Of a DNA stretch of 8,081 nucleotides, positions 1 to 7,092 are shown piece after piece (position 1 is the stretch's first letter; every line of letters starts with the position of its first letter). The DNA is taken from the NCBI GenBank assembly GCA_009996555.1, contig JAACZX010000095.1, forward strand, positions 1-8,081, written 5' to 3'. This stretch comes from Chitinophagaceae bacterium (GTDB lineage Bacteria > Bacteroidota > Bacteroidia > Chitinophagales > Chitinophagaceae). A program made the position numbers and the translations under genes. The notes under the pieces were generated by a model, which ran no database searches, was not told the origin of the DNA, and was given only the letters and a program-made list of their open reading frames with translations.

Positions 1-209
1 AGGTTGTTTTGCAGGGCTTCTTCAATATGTCTTGTATCGGTATCGCTTTTAAAAGCCAGCAAATGACCATCGGGTATATACGCAAAATAGCAGGATGCGC
101 AGTAGGGCTGATCCTGAACTGAAGTAGCAATGGTTACAATGGATGAGTCATCGAAAAATGCTGCGATCTGTTCAGGCATTGCAGGAGTGTTGCCGGATGT
201 CATACTCAT
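1..209 (-). CDS. YhbP-like pyridoxamine 5'-phosphate oxidase-fold protein, N-terminal part (cut by window edge)
   Basis: Only the first 69 codons are present; the gene runs off the left edge. The peptide reads through a strand VTIATSV (residues 25-31), then PYCASCYFAY (35-44), a hydrophobic strand LLAFKS (50-55) and DTRHIEEA (58-65). This order, with an aromatic/Cys-Ala stretch followed by a TRH motif, resembles the N-terminal half of the YhbP/UPF0306 family, which has the split-barrel flavin-binding fold of pyridoxamine 5'-phosphate oxidase. Family members are small cytoplasmic proteins of about 140-150 residues, mostly of unknown substrate. I chose the ATG at 207-209; a second ATG two codons in (201-203) is equally possible, and neither has a Shine-Dalgarno sequence. 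The gene follows the mutase gene on the same strand after 81 bases and could be read from it or from its own promoter, but I see no good promoter match in the gap. The fold is fairly likely; the reaction is unknown. Confidence 0.6.
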   Translation of the reverse strand, partial: MSMTSGNTPAMPEQIAAFFDDSSIVTIATSVQDQPYCASCYFAYIPDGHLLAFKSDTDTRHIEEALQNN

Positions 210-216
210 ATTTTTA

Positions 217-238
217 TTAAAGATGAGCGAATCTTTAA
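217..238. repeat. Perfect inverted repeat, 8-bp arms, upstream of the YhbP-like gene
   Basis: TTAAAGAT (217-224) and ATCTTTAA (231-238) are exact reverse complements around a 6-base spacer. The repeat ends 7 bases upstream of the minus-strand start at 209, where a repressor site or a 5'-leader hairpin would act. It is A/T-rich and lacks a following T-run on the minus strand, so it is a poor intrinsic terminator. Its function is not established; a chance palindrome in A/T-rich DNA is possible. Confidence 0.4.
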
Positions 239-246
239 ACGAAACA

Positions 247-262
247 GCTAATCATTATTAGC
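247..262. repeat. Short perfect inverted repeat between the mutase and YhbP-like genes
   Basis: GCTAAT (247-252) and ATTAGC (257-262) pair exactly around a 4-base loop. It lies 28 bases past the stop codon of the mutase gene and just ahead of the 217-238 repeat in the direction of transcription. No T-tract follows, so it is at best a weak 3'-end hairpin or RNA-processing site. The short arms make chance a real alternative. Confidence 0.3.
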
Positions 263-290
263 AGGCAGACTGATTATGGTAAGCGGGGAA

Positions 291-1838
291 CTATTTATAT
301 TCTCCAAACACCGCTCTCAACTCATCTGCAATTTCTCCAAGTGTACACTTGTGTTCAACAGCAGTAATAACAGCGGGCATCAGGTTTTCGCCGCTCACTG
401 CACGGTCATTTATTTCCTGCAGGCATTGGTCTACTTTACCGGGGTCCCGTTCGTTTTTTAAACGACGGATCTTTTCTGTTTGTACAGCACGGATGCTGTC
501 ATCAATTTTAAACAACGGAGTATCATTGGCTTCCTGCACCTGGAATTTATTTACACCAACAATGATCTTTGAACCATTTTCAATGTTGCGTTGATAGTCG
601 TATGCACTTCGTGCAATTTCATCCTGTATAAATCCTTCTTCAATGGCCGATACGCTTCCGCCCATTACATCGATCTTTGCAATCAGCTCCCATGCTTTCT
701 GTTCTATTTCATCGGTGAGTGCTTCCACATAATAACTGCCTGCCAATGGGTCAACCGTATCAGGAGCACCACTTTCAAATGCCACGATCTGTTGTGTACG
801 CAAAGCAATACGGGCTGCTTCTTCAGTTGGCAAGCTCAATGCTTCGTCGTAACCATTGGTGTGCAAAGATTGTGTGCCGCCTAAAACTGCCGCCAGTGTT
901 TGAATGGTAACACGTGAAATATTATTGAGTGGTTGCTGTGCAGTTAATGTACTGCCACCGGTTTGTGTATGAAAACGCAGCATCATGGCTTTGGGGTCGG
1001 TAGCGCCAAGTTCTTTCATCATTTTTGCCCACATGCGGCGTGCTGCACGAAATTTGGCAGCTTCCTCAAACAAATTGTTATGCGAGTTGAAGAAGAACGA
1101 AAGACGTTTACCGAATACATTAATGTCTAACCCTTTTTCCTGCGCTGCTTTCACGTAAGCTTTACCGTTAGCAAGTGTAAATGCAATTTCCTGCACTGCT
1201 GTACTGCCCGCTTCACGAATATGATAGCCGCTGATGGAAATGGTATTCCACTTCGGCAGTTCATGACTGCACCATTCAAAAATATCGGTGATGATGCGCA
1301 TGCTTGGTTTGGGCGGATAAATATAAGTACCTCTTGCAGCATATTCTTTCAGGATATCATTCTGTATTGTTCCGGAAATTTTTTTCAGGTCTGCTCCCTG
1401 TTGTTTGGCCAGTGCCACATAAAAGGAGAGGAGAATGAATCCTGTTGCATTAATGGTCATGGAGGTAGATACATCTTCCAGCTTAATACCATCAAACAAT
1501 GTTTGAATATCGGCAATACTGTCAATAGCAACACCCACTTTTCCCACTTCACCTTCCGCAAGTGCATGGTCACTATCGTAACCAATTTGTGTTGGCAGAT
1601 CAAATGCCACACTTAACCCGCTTACACCTTGCGATAAAAGATAGTGATAACGTTTGTTGCTTTCTTCAGCAGTTGAAAAACCGGCATACTGCCGCATGGT
1701 CCAGAGTTTACCACGATACATATCTGGCTGCACACCTCGTGTAAAGGGAAACTGTCCGGGAAGTTCTTGTGCATGATCACCGGAGTAGAGCGTTTTGATC
1801 TCTATTCCTGAATCGGTAAATTTTTTATTCTCACTCAT
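291..1838 (-). CDS. Methylmalonyl-CoA mutase, catalytic (large/alpha) subunit lacking the B12-binding domain
   Basis: This 515-residue protein matches the substrate-binding TIM-barrel half of adenosylcobalamin-dependent methylmalonyl-CoA mutase, which interconverts (R)-methylmalonyl-CoA and succinyl-CoA in propionate, odd-chain and branched-chain metabolism in the cytoplasm. The family landmarks are in order: [12 protein letters not shown] (residues 30-41), MRQYAGFST (48-56), [11 protein letters not shown] (74-84), [10 protein letters not shown] (156-165), SISGYH (201-206) and GGTQSLHTN (320-328). Aligned by eye to the Propionibacterium enzyme, Tyr51, Gln159, Arg169, Tyr205 and His206 correspond to Tyr89, Gln197, Arg207, Tyr243 and His244. 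The Tyr/Arg pair is that of methylmalonyl-CoA mutases; isobutyryl-CoA mutases have Phe/Gln. The chain ends at FGEYK and carries no C-terminal cobalamin domain (no DxHxxG), so a separate B12-binding subunit must be encoded elsewhere, as in two-piece McmA1/McmA2 enzymes. The ATG at 1836-1838 gives the normal N-terminus. The stop of the preceding gene is 25 bases upstream, indicating co-transcription. Confidence 0.93.
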   Translation of the reverse strand: MSENKKFTDSGIEIKTLYSGDHAQELPGQFPFTRGVQPDMYRGKLWTMRQYAGFSTAEESNKRYHYLLSQGVSGLSVAFDLPTQIGYDSDHALAEGEVGKVGVAIDSIADIQTLFDGIKLEDVSTSMTINATGFILLSFYVALAKQQGADLKKISGTIQNDILKEYAARGTYIYPPKPSMRIITDIFEWCSHELPKWNTISISGYHIREAGSTAVQEIAFTLANGKAYVKAAQEKGLDINVFGKRLSFFFNSHNNLFEEAAKFRAARRMWAKMMKELGATDPKAMMLRFHTQTGGSTLTAQQPLNNISRVTIQTLAAVLGGTQSLHTNGYDEALSLPTEEAARIALRTQQIVAFESGAPDTVDPLAGSYYVEALTDEIEQKAWELIAKIDVMGGSVSAIEEGFIQDEIARSAYDYQRNIENGSKIIVGVNKFQVQEANDTPLFKIDDSIRAVQTEKIRRLKNERDPGKVDQCLQEINDRAVSGENLMPAVITAVEHKCTLGEIADELRAVFGEYK

Positions 1839-1863
1839 GGCAGCATCGTTAAAGTAAAAAGGT

Positions 1864-2448
1864 TCAGCTCATCAACTGTTTGGCTTCGTTGTTAATGAGT
1901 GTGGCTACAATATTTTGCAGCGATACATGATCGTCGTGCGACAATAATTCAACGATCTTTTTGCTGAGGTCGGCTCCTGTTGCACCGGCAGATAATCCTG
2001 CTGCCAGTTCATTGATGATAAAAATATTCTGCTCTTTCAGGTTTTTGATACCGTCCCATGCTGCAGACGAAACATATAACTGCTGGCTCACGTTGTATTC
2101 AAACTCTGTTTTAATGGATTGTATCATCAGGCTTTGCAATTCTGCCGCAGAAAGTTGATTTACGGGTAAGCGCCCAAGCAGATTTGTAAGACCAATGCGT
2201 TCGCATAAAATGGTCATGCGTTCATAAGCCTGTAGTTGAAGACGAAGCATTTCGGGATTAGCAGAACTTGTTGTTCTTGATTGCTGGGGAGGAGCTGCTG
2301 CGGCTTGCTTTTTCTGTGTTTCTTCCAGCAAGGCTGCCTGGCGCTGTTCTTCAAGCAATTCTTTTTTCCCTTTGGCCCGCAGGTAAAAAGCCAATGCAAT
2401 AAATACTACTGCTGCTGCACCAAAAACGTAATAATAAATCGTATCCAT
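1864..2448 (-). CDS. Conserved membrane-anchored protein of unknown function (Bacteroidota type)
   Basis: This is a 194-residue protein. One N-terminal hydrophobic segment (about residues 4-23) is followed by a basic stretch RAKGKK (24-29), so the bulk probably faces the cytoplasm. A highly charged Glu/Gln/Lys/Ala helix follows (29-50), likely coiled coil, then a Pro/Gln/Ser linker (52-65). The C-terminal two thirds (66-194) look like an all-helical domain, with [16 protein letters not shown] (72-87) and [17 protein letters not shown] (111-127) as its most distinctive stretches. It resembles a conserved Bacteroidota protein family without a known function (possibly the group called DUF7935; name from memory, not checked). 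It is the first gene of a probable operon with the methylmalonyl-CoA mutase subunit, 25 bases apart, and has a good promoter match just upstream. No catalytic motif or metal ligand set is evident, so I assign no function. The ATG at 2446-2448 places the membrane segment right at the N-terminus. Confidence 0.82.
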   Translation of the reverse strand: MDTIYYYVFGAAAVVFIALAFYLRAKGKKELLEEQRQAALLEETQKKQAAAAPPQQSRTTSSANPEMLRLQLQAYERMTILCERIGLTNLLGRLPVNQLSAAELQSLMIQSIKTEFEYNVSQQLYVSSAAWDGIKNLKEQNIFIINELAAGLSAGATGADLSKKIVELLSHDDHVSLQNIVATLINNEAKQLMS

Positions 2449-2465
2449 AATAGGTTGTGTTAAAG

Positions 2466-2495
2466 CAAAAATAGGTTTTTGGAATTGAAAACAAG
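2466..2495 (-). promoter_or_regulatory. Putative promoter for the unknown-function gene/mutase operon
   Basis: Read on the minus strand, TATTTTTG (2466-2473) fits the Bacteroidota -7 consensus TAnnTTTG exactly. CTTG (2492-2495) sits 18 bases upstream as an approximate -33 TTTG element. The -7 box ends 17 bases before the ATG at 2448, giving a leader of only about 10-13 bases. This is a match by eye to an established consensus; no start-site data are available. Confidence 0.55.
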
Positions 2496-2507
2496 GCTTG
2501 TGTGCAG

Positions 2508-2541
2508 TTTGATGATGATAGGCTGGAACTGTGTAAATTTG
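2508..2541 (+). promoter_or_regulatory. Putative promoter for the A-type Fe-S carrier gene
   Basis: TTTG (2508-2511) and TAAATTTG (2534-2541) match the -33 and -7 elements of the Bacteroidota housekeeping promoter, with a 22-base spacer that is slightly long. Transcription would start around 2545-2548, leaving a very short, A-rich leader before the ATG at 2558 and no Shine-Dalgarno sequence. It faces away from the minus-strand promoter at 2466-2495, making 2449-2557 a divergent promoter region. Confidence 0.55.
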
Positions 2542-2557
2542 CAGTAAATAAAAAAGT

Positions 2558-2896
2558 ATGGAAGCATTAATTGCAGCACCGGTAACATTTACGGCAACAG
2601 CAGCAGCAGAGCTAAATCGTTTGGCGGCTGAGCAGCCTGCAGGTAAGTTTTTGCGTGTGGGTGCAAAGGGTGGTGGTTGTTCAGGTTTAAGTTATGTGCT
2701 TGAGTTTGATGAAAAAAAAGAGAATGATGAATTATTTGAAATAGCCGGTATTACCTGCATCATGGAAAAAAGCCATGGCATGTACCTGTATGGTATGCAG
2801 GTTGACTGGGATAATGGATTGAATAACCGTGGCTTTACGTTTTCAAACCCAAATGCAAGCAAGACCTGCGGCTGTGGCACCAGCTTTGCGGTGTAA
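2558..2896 (+). CDS. A-type iron-sulfur cluster carrier (IscA/SufA/ErpA, HesB family)
   Basis: This 112-residue cytoplasmic protein binds an Fe-S cluster (or iron) and passes it to apo-proteins downstream of the SUF or ISC scaffold. The three family cysteines are present: Cys41 in GGGCSGLSY (38-46), and Cys104 and Cys106 in the C-terminal KTCGCGTSF (102-110), the CxnCGC signature with normal spacing. The segment GFTFSNPNASKTCGCG is typical of the family's C-terminus, and the length is normal. Cys67 is additional and not one of the cluster ligands. IscA, SufA and ErpA cannot be told apart from the sequence alone, and no suf/isc genes lie in the window, so no symbol is given. The ATG at 2558 follows an A-rich stretch and a promoter match. 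The gene appears monocistronic because a strong terminator follows 20 bases after the stop. Confidence 0.95.
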   Translation: MEALIAAPVTFTATAAAELNRLAAEQPAGKFLRVGAKGGGCSGLSYVLEFDEKKENDELFEIAGITCIMEKSHGMYLYGMQVDWDNGLNNRGFTFSNPNASKTCGCGTSFAV

Positions 2897-2916
2897 TCAT
2901 TTCAGGAAAAATAATG

Positions 2917-2940
2917 AAACTCCCTGCGGGGAGTTTTTTT
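2917..2940 (+). terminator. Intrinsic terminator after the Fe-S carrier gene
   Basis: AAACTCCC (2917-2924) pairs perfectly with GGGAGTTT (2929-2936) across the loop TGCG. The T-run covers 2934-2940. The hairpin begins 20 bases after the TAA stop at 2894-2896 and is a textbook Rho-independent terminator for the plus strand. The downstream secreted-protein gene therefore probably needs its own promoter. Confidence 0.9.
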
Positions 2941-3002
2941 ATACCCATAACATGGTATTGAAAAATGAAATATATTGCTGTAACTCGCAAAAAATAAAAC
3001 TG

Positions 3003-3893
3003 ATGAAAAAAATCTTTCTCTCTTTAGTCGTTCTGGCTTTACTCACCGCCGATGAAAGCATTGCCCAGCGAAGACAACCGGCTGCAGTTGCCGGCTTAAT
3101 TGGCAATGAAGGCGGACAGAACGATAAGAAGAACAGCAACAGTAATGAACTCCGGATTGTGAATGCGGAGAAAGTGATGGATATGGAAATACCTGAAGGC
3201 GGTGCCAATGGCGCTGCAGTTGTTTACCATCCGCAGGAAAAATTATACTATGCTGCGCAGGCCGGCAATATGTCGTTTCCTCTTGTTATTTTCAATGCAA
3301 ACGGCAAGGTTATTTCGGACGATGAGCAACAAACGTTGATTGATGTACGTGGCCTTTGGTATAATCCCAAAACAAAGAAACTGGAAGGGAATGCCTATAA
3401 CGAGTACGGTTGGTTTTCGTACGAACTGAATTCAAACGGTCAGCCAACACGTGTGGTAAATAAGAAAGAAGGTATGTATCAGCCCGATCAGAACAGCGCC
3501 GGTGTGTTGAATACAGAAGATAATGAAGTGTTGTTCCTGAATGCGCTGAACATTGCCTGTTATACTGTTGAAGGTGTAGATAAGCGCAAAAACATTAAAC
3601 TCAACTTTGGTGCAGCCGGTACCGGCGATGCTGTTGATGTGAGCATTGAAAGTTTTGAAGAAACATACAATGTGCGTTCAATGGTTTACACAGGAATAAA
3701 AGGAGCAGAAGTAGGTTTGCTGAATGTTGTAAAGAAGCAGGTTGAGTTGTACAATATTAAAACAGGCTATATGAGCCAGGTGATTAAGCTGCCCATTGAA
3801 TTTGAAGTGGAACGTTTCTTTAATTTCTCTTATGCAAACGGTATTTACTGGGTATTTGATAAGCAGAAACGCAAATGGAACGGGTATAAATGA
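3003..3893 (+). CDS. Secreted protein of unknown function, possibly a beta-propeller
   Basis: The 296-residue product starts with a clear Sec signal peptide: MKK, a hydrophobic core (about residues 4-15) and a likely signal peptidase I site after ESIA (18-21), leaving a mature protein starting QRRQ. There is no lipobox Cys, so it is predicted periplasmic or released. A low-complexity Asn/Lys/Ser stretch (40-49) follows. The rest (50-296) is built of short beta-rich units that look like propeller blades, for example VVYHPQEKLYYAA (73-85), LWYNPKTKKLEGNAY (118-132), VLNTEDNEVLFLNAL (168-182), AEVGLLNVVKKQVELYNI (235-252) and YANGIYWVFDK (277-287). Five or so repeats can be discerned, but no active-site motif. 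The reading frame stays open upstream to an ATG at 2829, but that would overlap the Fe-S gene and its terminator, so I chose the ATG at 3003-3005 directly before the signal peptide. I see no convincing promoter in 2941-3002. I do not recognise the family. Confidence 0.8.
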   Translation: MKKIFLSLVVLALLTADESIAQRRQPAAVAGLIGNEGGQNDKKNSNSNELRIVNAEKVMDMEIPEGGANGAAVVYHPQEKLYYAAQAGNMSFPLVIFNANGKVISDDEQQTLIDVRGLWYNPKTKKLEGNAYNEYGWFSYELNSNGQPTRVVNKKEGMYQPDQNSAGVLNTEDNEVLFLNALNIACYTVEGVDKRKNIKLNFGAAGTGDAVDVSIESFEETYNVRSMVYTGIKGAEVGLLNVVKKQVELYNIKTGYMSQVIKLPIEFEVERFFNFSYANGIYWVFDKQKRKWNGYK

Positions 3894-3926
3894 TCCTGCA
3901 TTTTCAATCACCAAACAAAACAAATC

Positions 3927-3968
3927 ATAAAAGCGAAACCCGGTCAATTGACCGGGTTTCGCTTTTAT
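3927..3968. terminator. Bidirectional intrinsic terminator: perfect 42-base palindrome
   Basis: All 21 base pairs match around a centre between 3947 and 3948, checked base by base. The G+C-rich middle is flanked by A-runs on one side and T-runs on the other, so each strand ends in GCTTTTAT. It lies 33 bases after the stop of the secreted-protein gene (plus) and 15 bases after the stop of secDF (minus), the expected place for one hairpin ending both converging transcripts. In RNA, the central AATT would form the loop. Confidence 0.9.
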
Positions 3969-3983
3969 CTGTAAGAGTTGATC

Positions 3984-6953
3984 TTATGCGATAGTATGTC
4001 TTGCTTTTGCAAGTGTTTTATCTTTTTCAGGTTCACCCAACGGTTTGTCTTTTGCAAAATCCATGAGGATAGGTGCTGCAACAAACACAGAAGAGTAGAT
4101 ACCTGTAATTACACCCACCAACATGGCAAAGGCAAAACCACGTGTTACTTCACCACCAAAGATGAAGAGAATGAGGAGGGTTAAGAACACGGTAAGTGAA
4201 GTCATGATGGTACGTGCCAGTGTATCGTTGATCGCCTTGTTCAGGATCACGCCTTTAGGCTGACCAAACATTTTTGAACTGTATTCACGAACCCTGTCAA
4301 ATACAACCACCGTATCGTTCATTGAGAAACCGATTACCGTTAATATGGCCGCAATAAAGTGCTGGTCAATTTCAAGCGGGAATGGTACAATGTTGCGGCA
4401 GAATGAGAATACGATCAATGTTACCAATACGTCGTGCAGCAACGCTACAATTGTACCAACTGAATAACGCCAGTCACGGAAACGTACAAAGATGTAAAGC
4501 GTAATTGCCAACAGACCAAGGATCGTTGCCCAGATAGCACCTTTCTTTAAATCGTCAGAAATGGTTGGCTGTACAGTTTGTGAACTTTGTTTGAATTTAG
4601 TATCAAACTGTTCGTACGTTGTATTAGCAGGTAAGAAGGGTTTCAATCCTTCGTACAGTTTAGTCTGTACTTCAGCATCAACATTCTGTCCTTGCTTTTC
4701 AATCAGGTAGTCTGTTGTAATGTTCAGCTGTTTAGCATTGCCAACTGTTTTAATGATTGGGTATTTACCAAACACTTTGTTCAGTTCATCAGCAATCTCT
4801 GAGTTTTTCATTTCACGGTCAAACTTCACAGTATAGCTGCGGCCACCACGGAATTCCACACCATAATCAAAACCATTGAAGAGAGTGCCAATACCCAGCA
4901 GTAATACTATTCCGGAGATCATATAGGTAACCTTACGGATCTCAATGAATTTGTAGGCTGCGTGTGCAAATATTTTGCGTGATACAGCTGTGAAATATTC
5001 GAAGTGACGTTTTTTGTTTGTCCAGATATCAGTAATAAGTCTTGAAACAAGGATACCGCAGAAAAGGCTCAGCAGCAAACCAACGATCTGTGTGGTTGCA
5101 AAACCTTTTACAGGACCCAAGCCGAAGTATAACAAAATGAACGCTGTTAACAGGGTAGTGATGTGACCATCCAATACCGGCGCCAATGAGCGCTTATAGC
5201 CATCTTCAACGGCCATCTGGTAGCTCTTGCCTTTTGTTAACTCTTCCTTGATACGTTCAAAGATGATCACGTTTGTATCAACAGCCATACCAATCGTTAA
5301 CACCAAACCGGCAATACCTGCAGCTGTTAATGTGGCGCCATAAATACTCAATACACCAACTGTAAACAACAGGTTAAGGATAAGAGCAATGTTTGCGATC
5401 CATCCACCGGTATTGTAATATACCAGCATGAGGATGAAGATGACAATAAATGAAATGATGAATGATAATGCACCACCTTTTACTGCTTCAGCACCAAGTG
5501 TTGGACCAACAACCTGTTCCTGAACAATTTTAGCAGGTGCAGGAAGTTTACCAGTACGTAATACACTTGAAAGATCCTGTGCTTCCTGTACAGTAAAGTT
5601 TCCGCTGATCTGTGAAATACCACCGCTGATAGCACCGTTGGTAACAGAAGGTGCAGAATAAACATAATTATCTAACGCAATAGCAATACAATATTTACCA
5701 CTGAAGGCATCGCCTGTCATTTTTTCCCAAATGGTAGCGCCACGGCTGTTCATTTCCATTTGTACTTCCGCTTTGTTGTTGCGGTCGAAGTCCTGGCGTG
5801 CATCAACAATATATTCACCGGTAAGTTTTGGCTGATCGGAACCGGGAACAGTTTTGATGACATAGACCGGAAGAAGGCTTTCTCCGCTCTTGCTTTTACC
5901 TTCTGCTTTTGAACCATACATAAAACGCATGGTAGAAGGGATAGAAGCTTTCACGATATCAAGATTGATATACTTTGAGAAGATAGCTGTATCTGCTACA
6001 CGAATCATACCCAGCATGGCAGAACCATCGGGCTGGTTGAAAGAGATGAGCGAGCTTACGGGAGTTCCTGCTGCACCTAAAGTTGTATCAGCTTTGGTTG
6101 TATCAGTAACTGCTCCACTTAAGTAAGCTTTTACTTTTGCATCCATCTGGCCAATGCTTTGACCAATGATGGGATCGGCATTTGAATACGTTTCCCAGAA
6201 CTCGAGGTTGGCAGTTGCCTGTAAGAATTTACGCACACGCTCAGGATCATCAACACCTGCCAGTTCAACAGTAATGATGCCTTTGTTTACATCGTAGCTA
6301 ATGTTAGGCTGTGCCACACCAAACTGATCGATCCTTGCTTCAAGGCGGGCATGTGTTCTTTTGATGGCATCTCTTGCTTCTGTACGGATCGCTTCAAGTA
6401 CATCACTGTTACTTGCATCGATCTTAATGTTTTTATTTTTACCACCGGCAAACAATGGTGCAAGACGGGCATTGAGAGACGCTTCTTTGTATGCTTCACC
6501 AAACAAGGTTACAAAATCGGCATCGCTGTTTTCTTTTTTCTGAGTGGCACTTGCCAATGCTTTGGTGATTACAGGATCTTTGGGGTTGTTACTCATTGAA
6601 CGGATCAATCCTTCTAACCCTACTTCCAGCGTAACGTTCATACCGCCTTGCAGATCCAAACCAAGGTTCAGTTCTTTTTCAATCGCTTTTTGGTAAGTGA
6701 GTTTTGAGTACAGAAGGGGAATATCGAGTATCACCTTTTCTTTCAGGCTGTCAACATACCTGCGGTAAACTGCATTCTTTGCAGAGTCCTTTGTTTCCTG
6801 TGGTGCGTTAGCGAAATTGTTCTTGACAAATTTCTCAGCTCTGGCTCTTTGCTCTTTCTCAAAACTGTTTACAATCCACGTAAAGCTTAACTGCCAAACG
6901 GAAATAAGGATGAGCATGATCGCAAAAAACCTGACCAAACCTTTCAGTGCCAT
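3984..6953 (-). CDS. secDF: Protein translocase subunit SecDF (fused SecD-SecF)
   Basis: SecDF is an inner-membrane partner of SecYEG that uses the proton-motive force to pull exported proteins out on the periplasmic side. The 989-residue chain is a complete SecD-SecF fusion, as is usual in Bacteroidota. SecD part: TM1 (about 8-27), motif LGLDLQGGMNVTLEV (97-111), a large periplasmic domain with ARIDQFGVAQPNI (206-218), then TM2-6 (about 494-641) with GMAVDTNVIIFERIKEEL (555-572). SecF part: TM7 (about 675-692), FDYGVEFRGG (695-704), a smaller periplasmic domain, then TM8-12 (about 805-962) with GFSMNDTVVVFDRVRE (875-890). Asp559, Asp880 and Arg914 correspond by eye to the proton-path residues Asp340, Asp637 and Arg671 of Thermus SecDF. 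The frame is open to an ATG at 7037, but I chose the ATG at 6951-6953: it puts TM1 at the normal N-terminal position, and a promoter match lies inside the longer version. The gene appears monocistronic here. Confidence 0.96.
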   Translation of the reverse strand: MALKGLVRFFAIMLILISVWQLSFTWIVNSFEKEQRARAEKFVKNNFANAPQETKDSAKNAVYRRYVDSLKEKVILDIPLLYSKLTYQKAIEKELNLGLDLQGGMNVTLEVGLEGLIRSMSNNPKDPVITKALASATQKKENSDADFVTLFGEAYKEASLNARLAPLFAGGKNKNIKIDASNSDVLEAIRTEARDAIKRTHARLEARIDQFGVAQPNISYDVNKGIITVELAGVDDPERVRKFLQATANLEFWETYSNADPIIGQSIGQMDAKVKAYLSGAVTDTTKADTTLGAAGTPVSSLISFNQPDGSAMLGMIRVADTAIFSKYINLDIVKASIPSTMRFMYGSKAEGKSKSGESLLPVYVIKTVPGSDQPKLTGEYIVDARQDFDRNNKAEVQMEMNSRGATIWEKMTGDAFSGKYCIAIALDNYVYSAPSVTNGAISGGISQISGNFTVQEAQDLSSVLRTGKLPAPAKIVQEQVVGPTLGAEAVKGGALSFIISFIVIFILMLVYYNTGGWIANIALILNLLFTVGVLSIYGATLTAAGIAGLVLTIGMAVDTNVIIFERIKEELTKGKSYQMAVEDGYKRSLAPVLDGHITTLLTAFILLYFGLGPVKGFATTQIVGLLLSLFCGILVSRLITDIWTNKKRHFEYFTAVSRKIFAHAAYKFIEIRKVTYMISGIVLLLGIGTLFNGFDYGVEFRGGRSYTVKFDREMKNSEIADELNKVFGKYPIIKTVGNAKQLNITTDYLIEKQGQNVDAEVQTKLYEGLKPFLPANTTYEQFDTKFKQSSQTVQPTISDDLKKGAIWATILGLLAITLYIFVRFRDWRYSVGTIVALLHDVLVTLIVFSFCRNIVPFPLEIDQHFIAAILTVIGFSMNDTVVVFDRVREYSSKMFGQPKGVILNKAINDTLARTIMTSLTVFLTLLILFIFGGEVTRGFAFAMLVGVITGIYSSVFVAAPILMDFAKDKPLGEPEKDKTLAKARHTIA

Positions 6954-6992
6954 AATAAAGTAATAATTTGGGTTCTTATTTTTTAAGGAGGG

Positions 6993-7022
6993 CAAAGATA
7001 GGGGTTTCATATCGAAAGCGAA
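6993..7022 (-). promoter_or_regulatory. Putative promoter for secDF
   Basis: On the minus strand, TATCTTTG (6993-7000) is an exact match to the Bacteroidota -7 consensus TAnnTTTG. The -33 element is weak: TTCG (7019-7022) at 18 bases spacing. A start near 6987-6990 would give a leader of about 35 bases before the ATG at 6953. It would exclude the upstream in-frame ATG at 7037, which helps decide the start. Confidence 0.5.
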
Positions 7023-7060
7023 CAGGCCCCAAATCACTGTTATCCACTATTCTAAGGCCA

Positions 7061-7089
7061 TTTGAGTTGCCGGTAATGCCGTATTTTTG
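7061..7089 (+). promoter_or_regulatory. Putative promoter for the serine-hydrolase lipoprotein gene
   Basis: TTTG (7061-7064) and TATTTTTG (7082-7089) match the -33 and -7 elements with a 17-base spacer, slightly short. The -7 box ends only 3 bases before the ATG at 7093, so transcription from it would start at or within a few bases of the start codon, implying a leaderless message. The alternative is that this is a chance match and the real promoter lies further upstream in 6954-7060. Confidence 0.45.
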
Positions 7090-7092
7090 GGC

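Noticed and set aside
217..262. Intrinsic terminator for the mutase operon
   Set aside because: Neither hairpin is G+C-rich or followed by a T-run on the minus strand, so I list them only as inverted repeats.
1221..1616. 131-codon open frame on the plus strand
   Set aside because: It lies wholly antisense to the well-supported mutase gene and its protein has no recognisable domain; it is a shadow frame.
291..1838. Possible isobutyryl-CoA or 2-hydroxyisobutyryl-CoA mutase
   Set aside because: The selectivity positions read Tyr51 and Arg169, the methylmalonyl-CoA pair, not Phe/Gln or Ile/Gln.
2829..3002. Upstream extension of the secreted-protein reading frame to an ATG at 2829
   Set aside because: It would overlap the 3' end of the Fe-S carrier gene and run through its terminator hairpin. 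The signal peptide beginning at 3003 marks the real N-terminus.
2941..3002. Promoter for the secreted-protein gene
   Set aside because: TATATTG-like sequence near 2970 deviates from TAnnTTTG and has no TTTG at suitable spacing, so it is not called.
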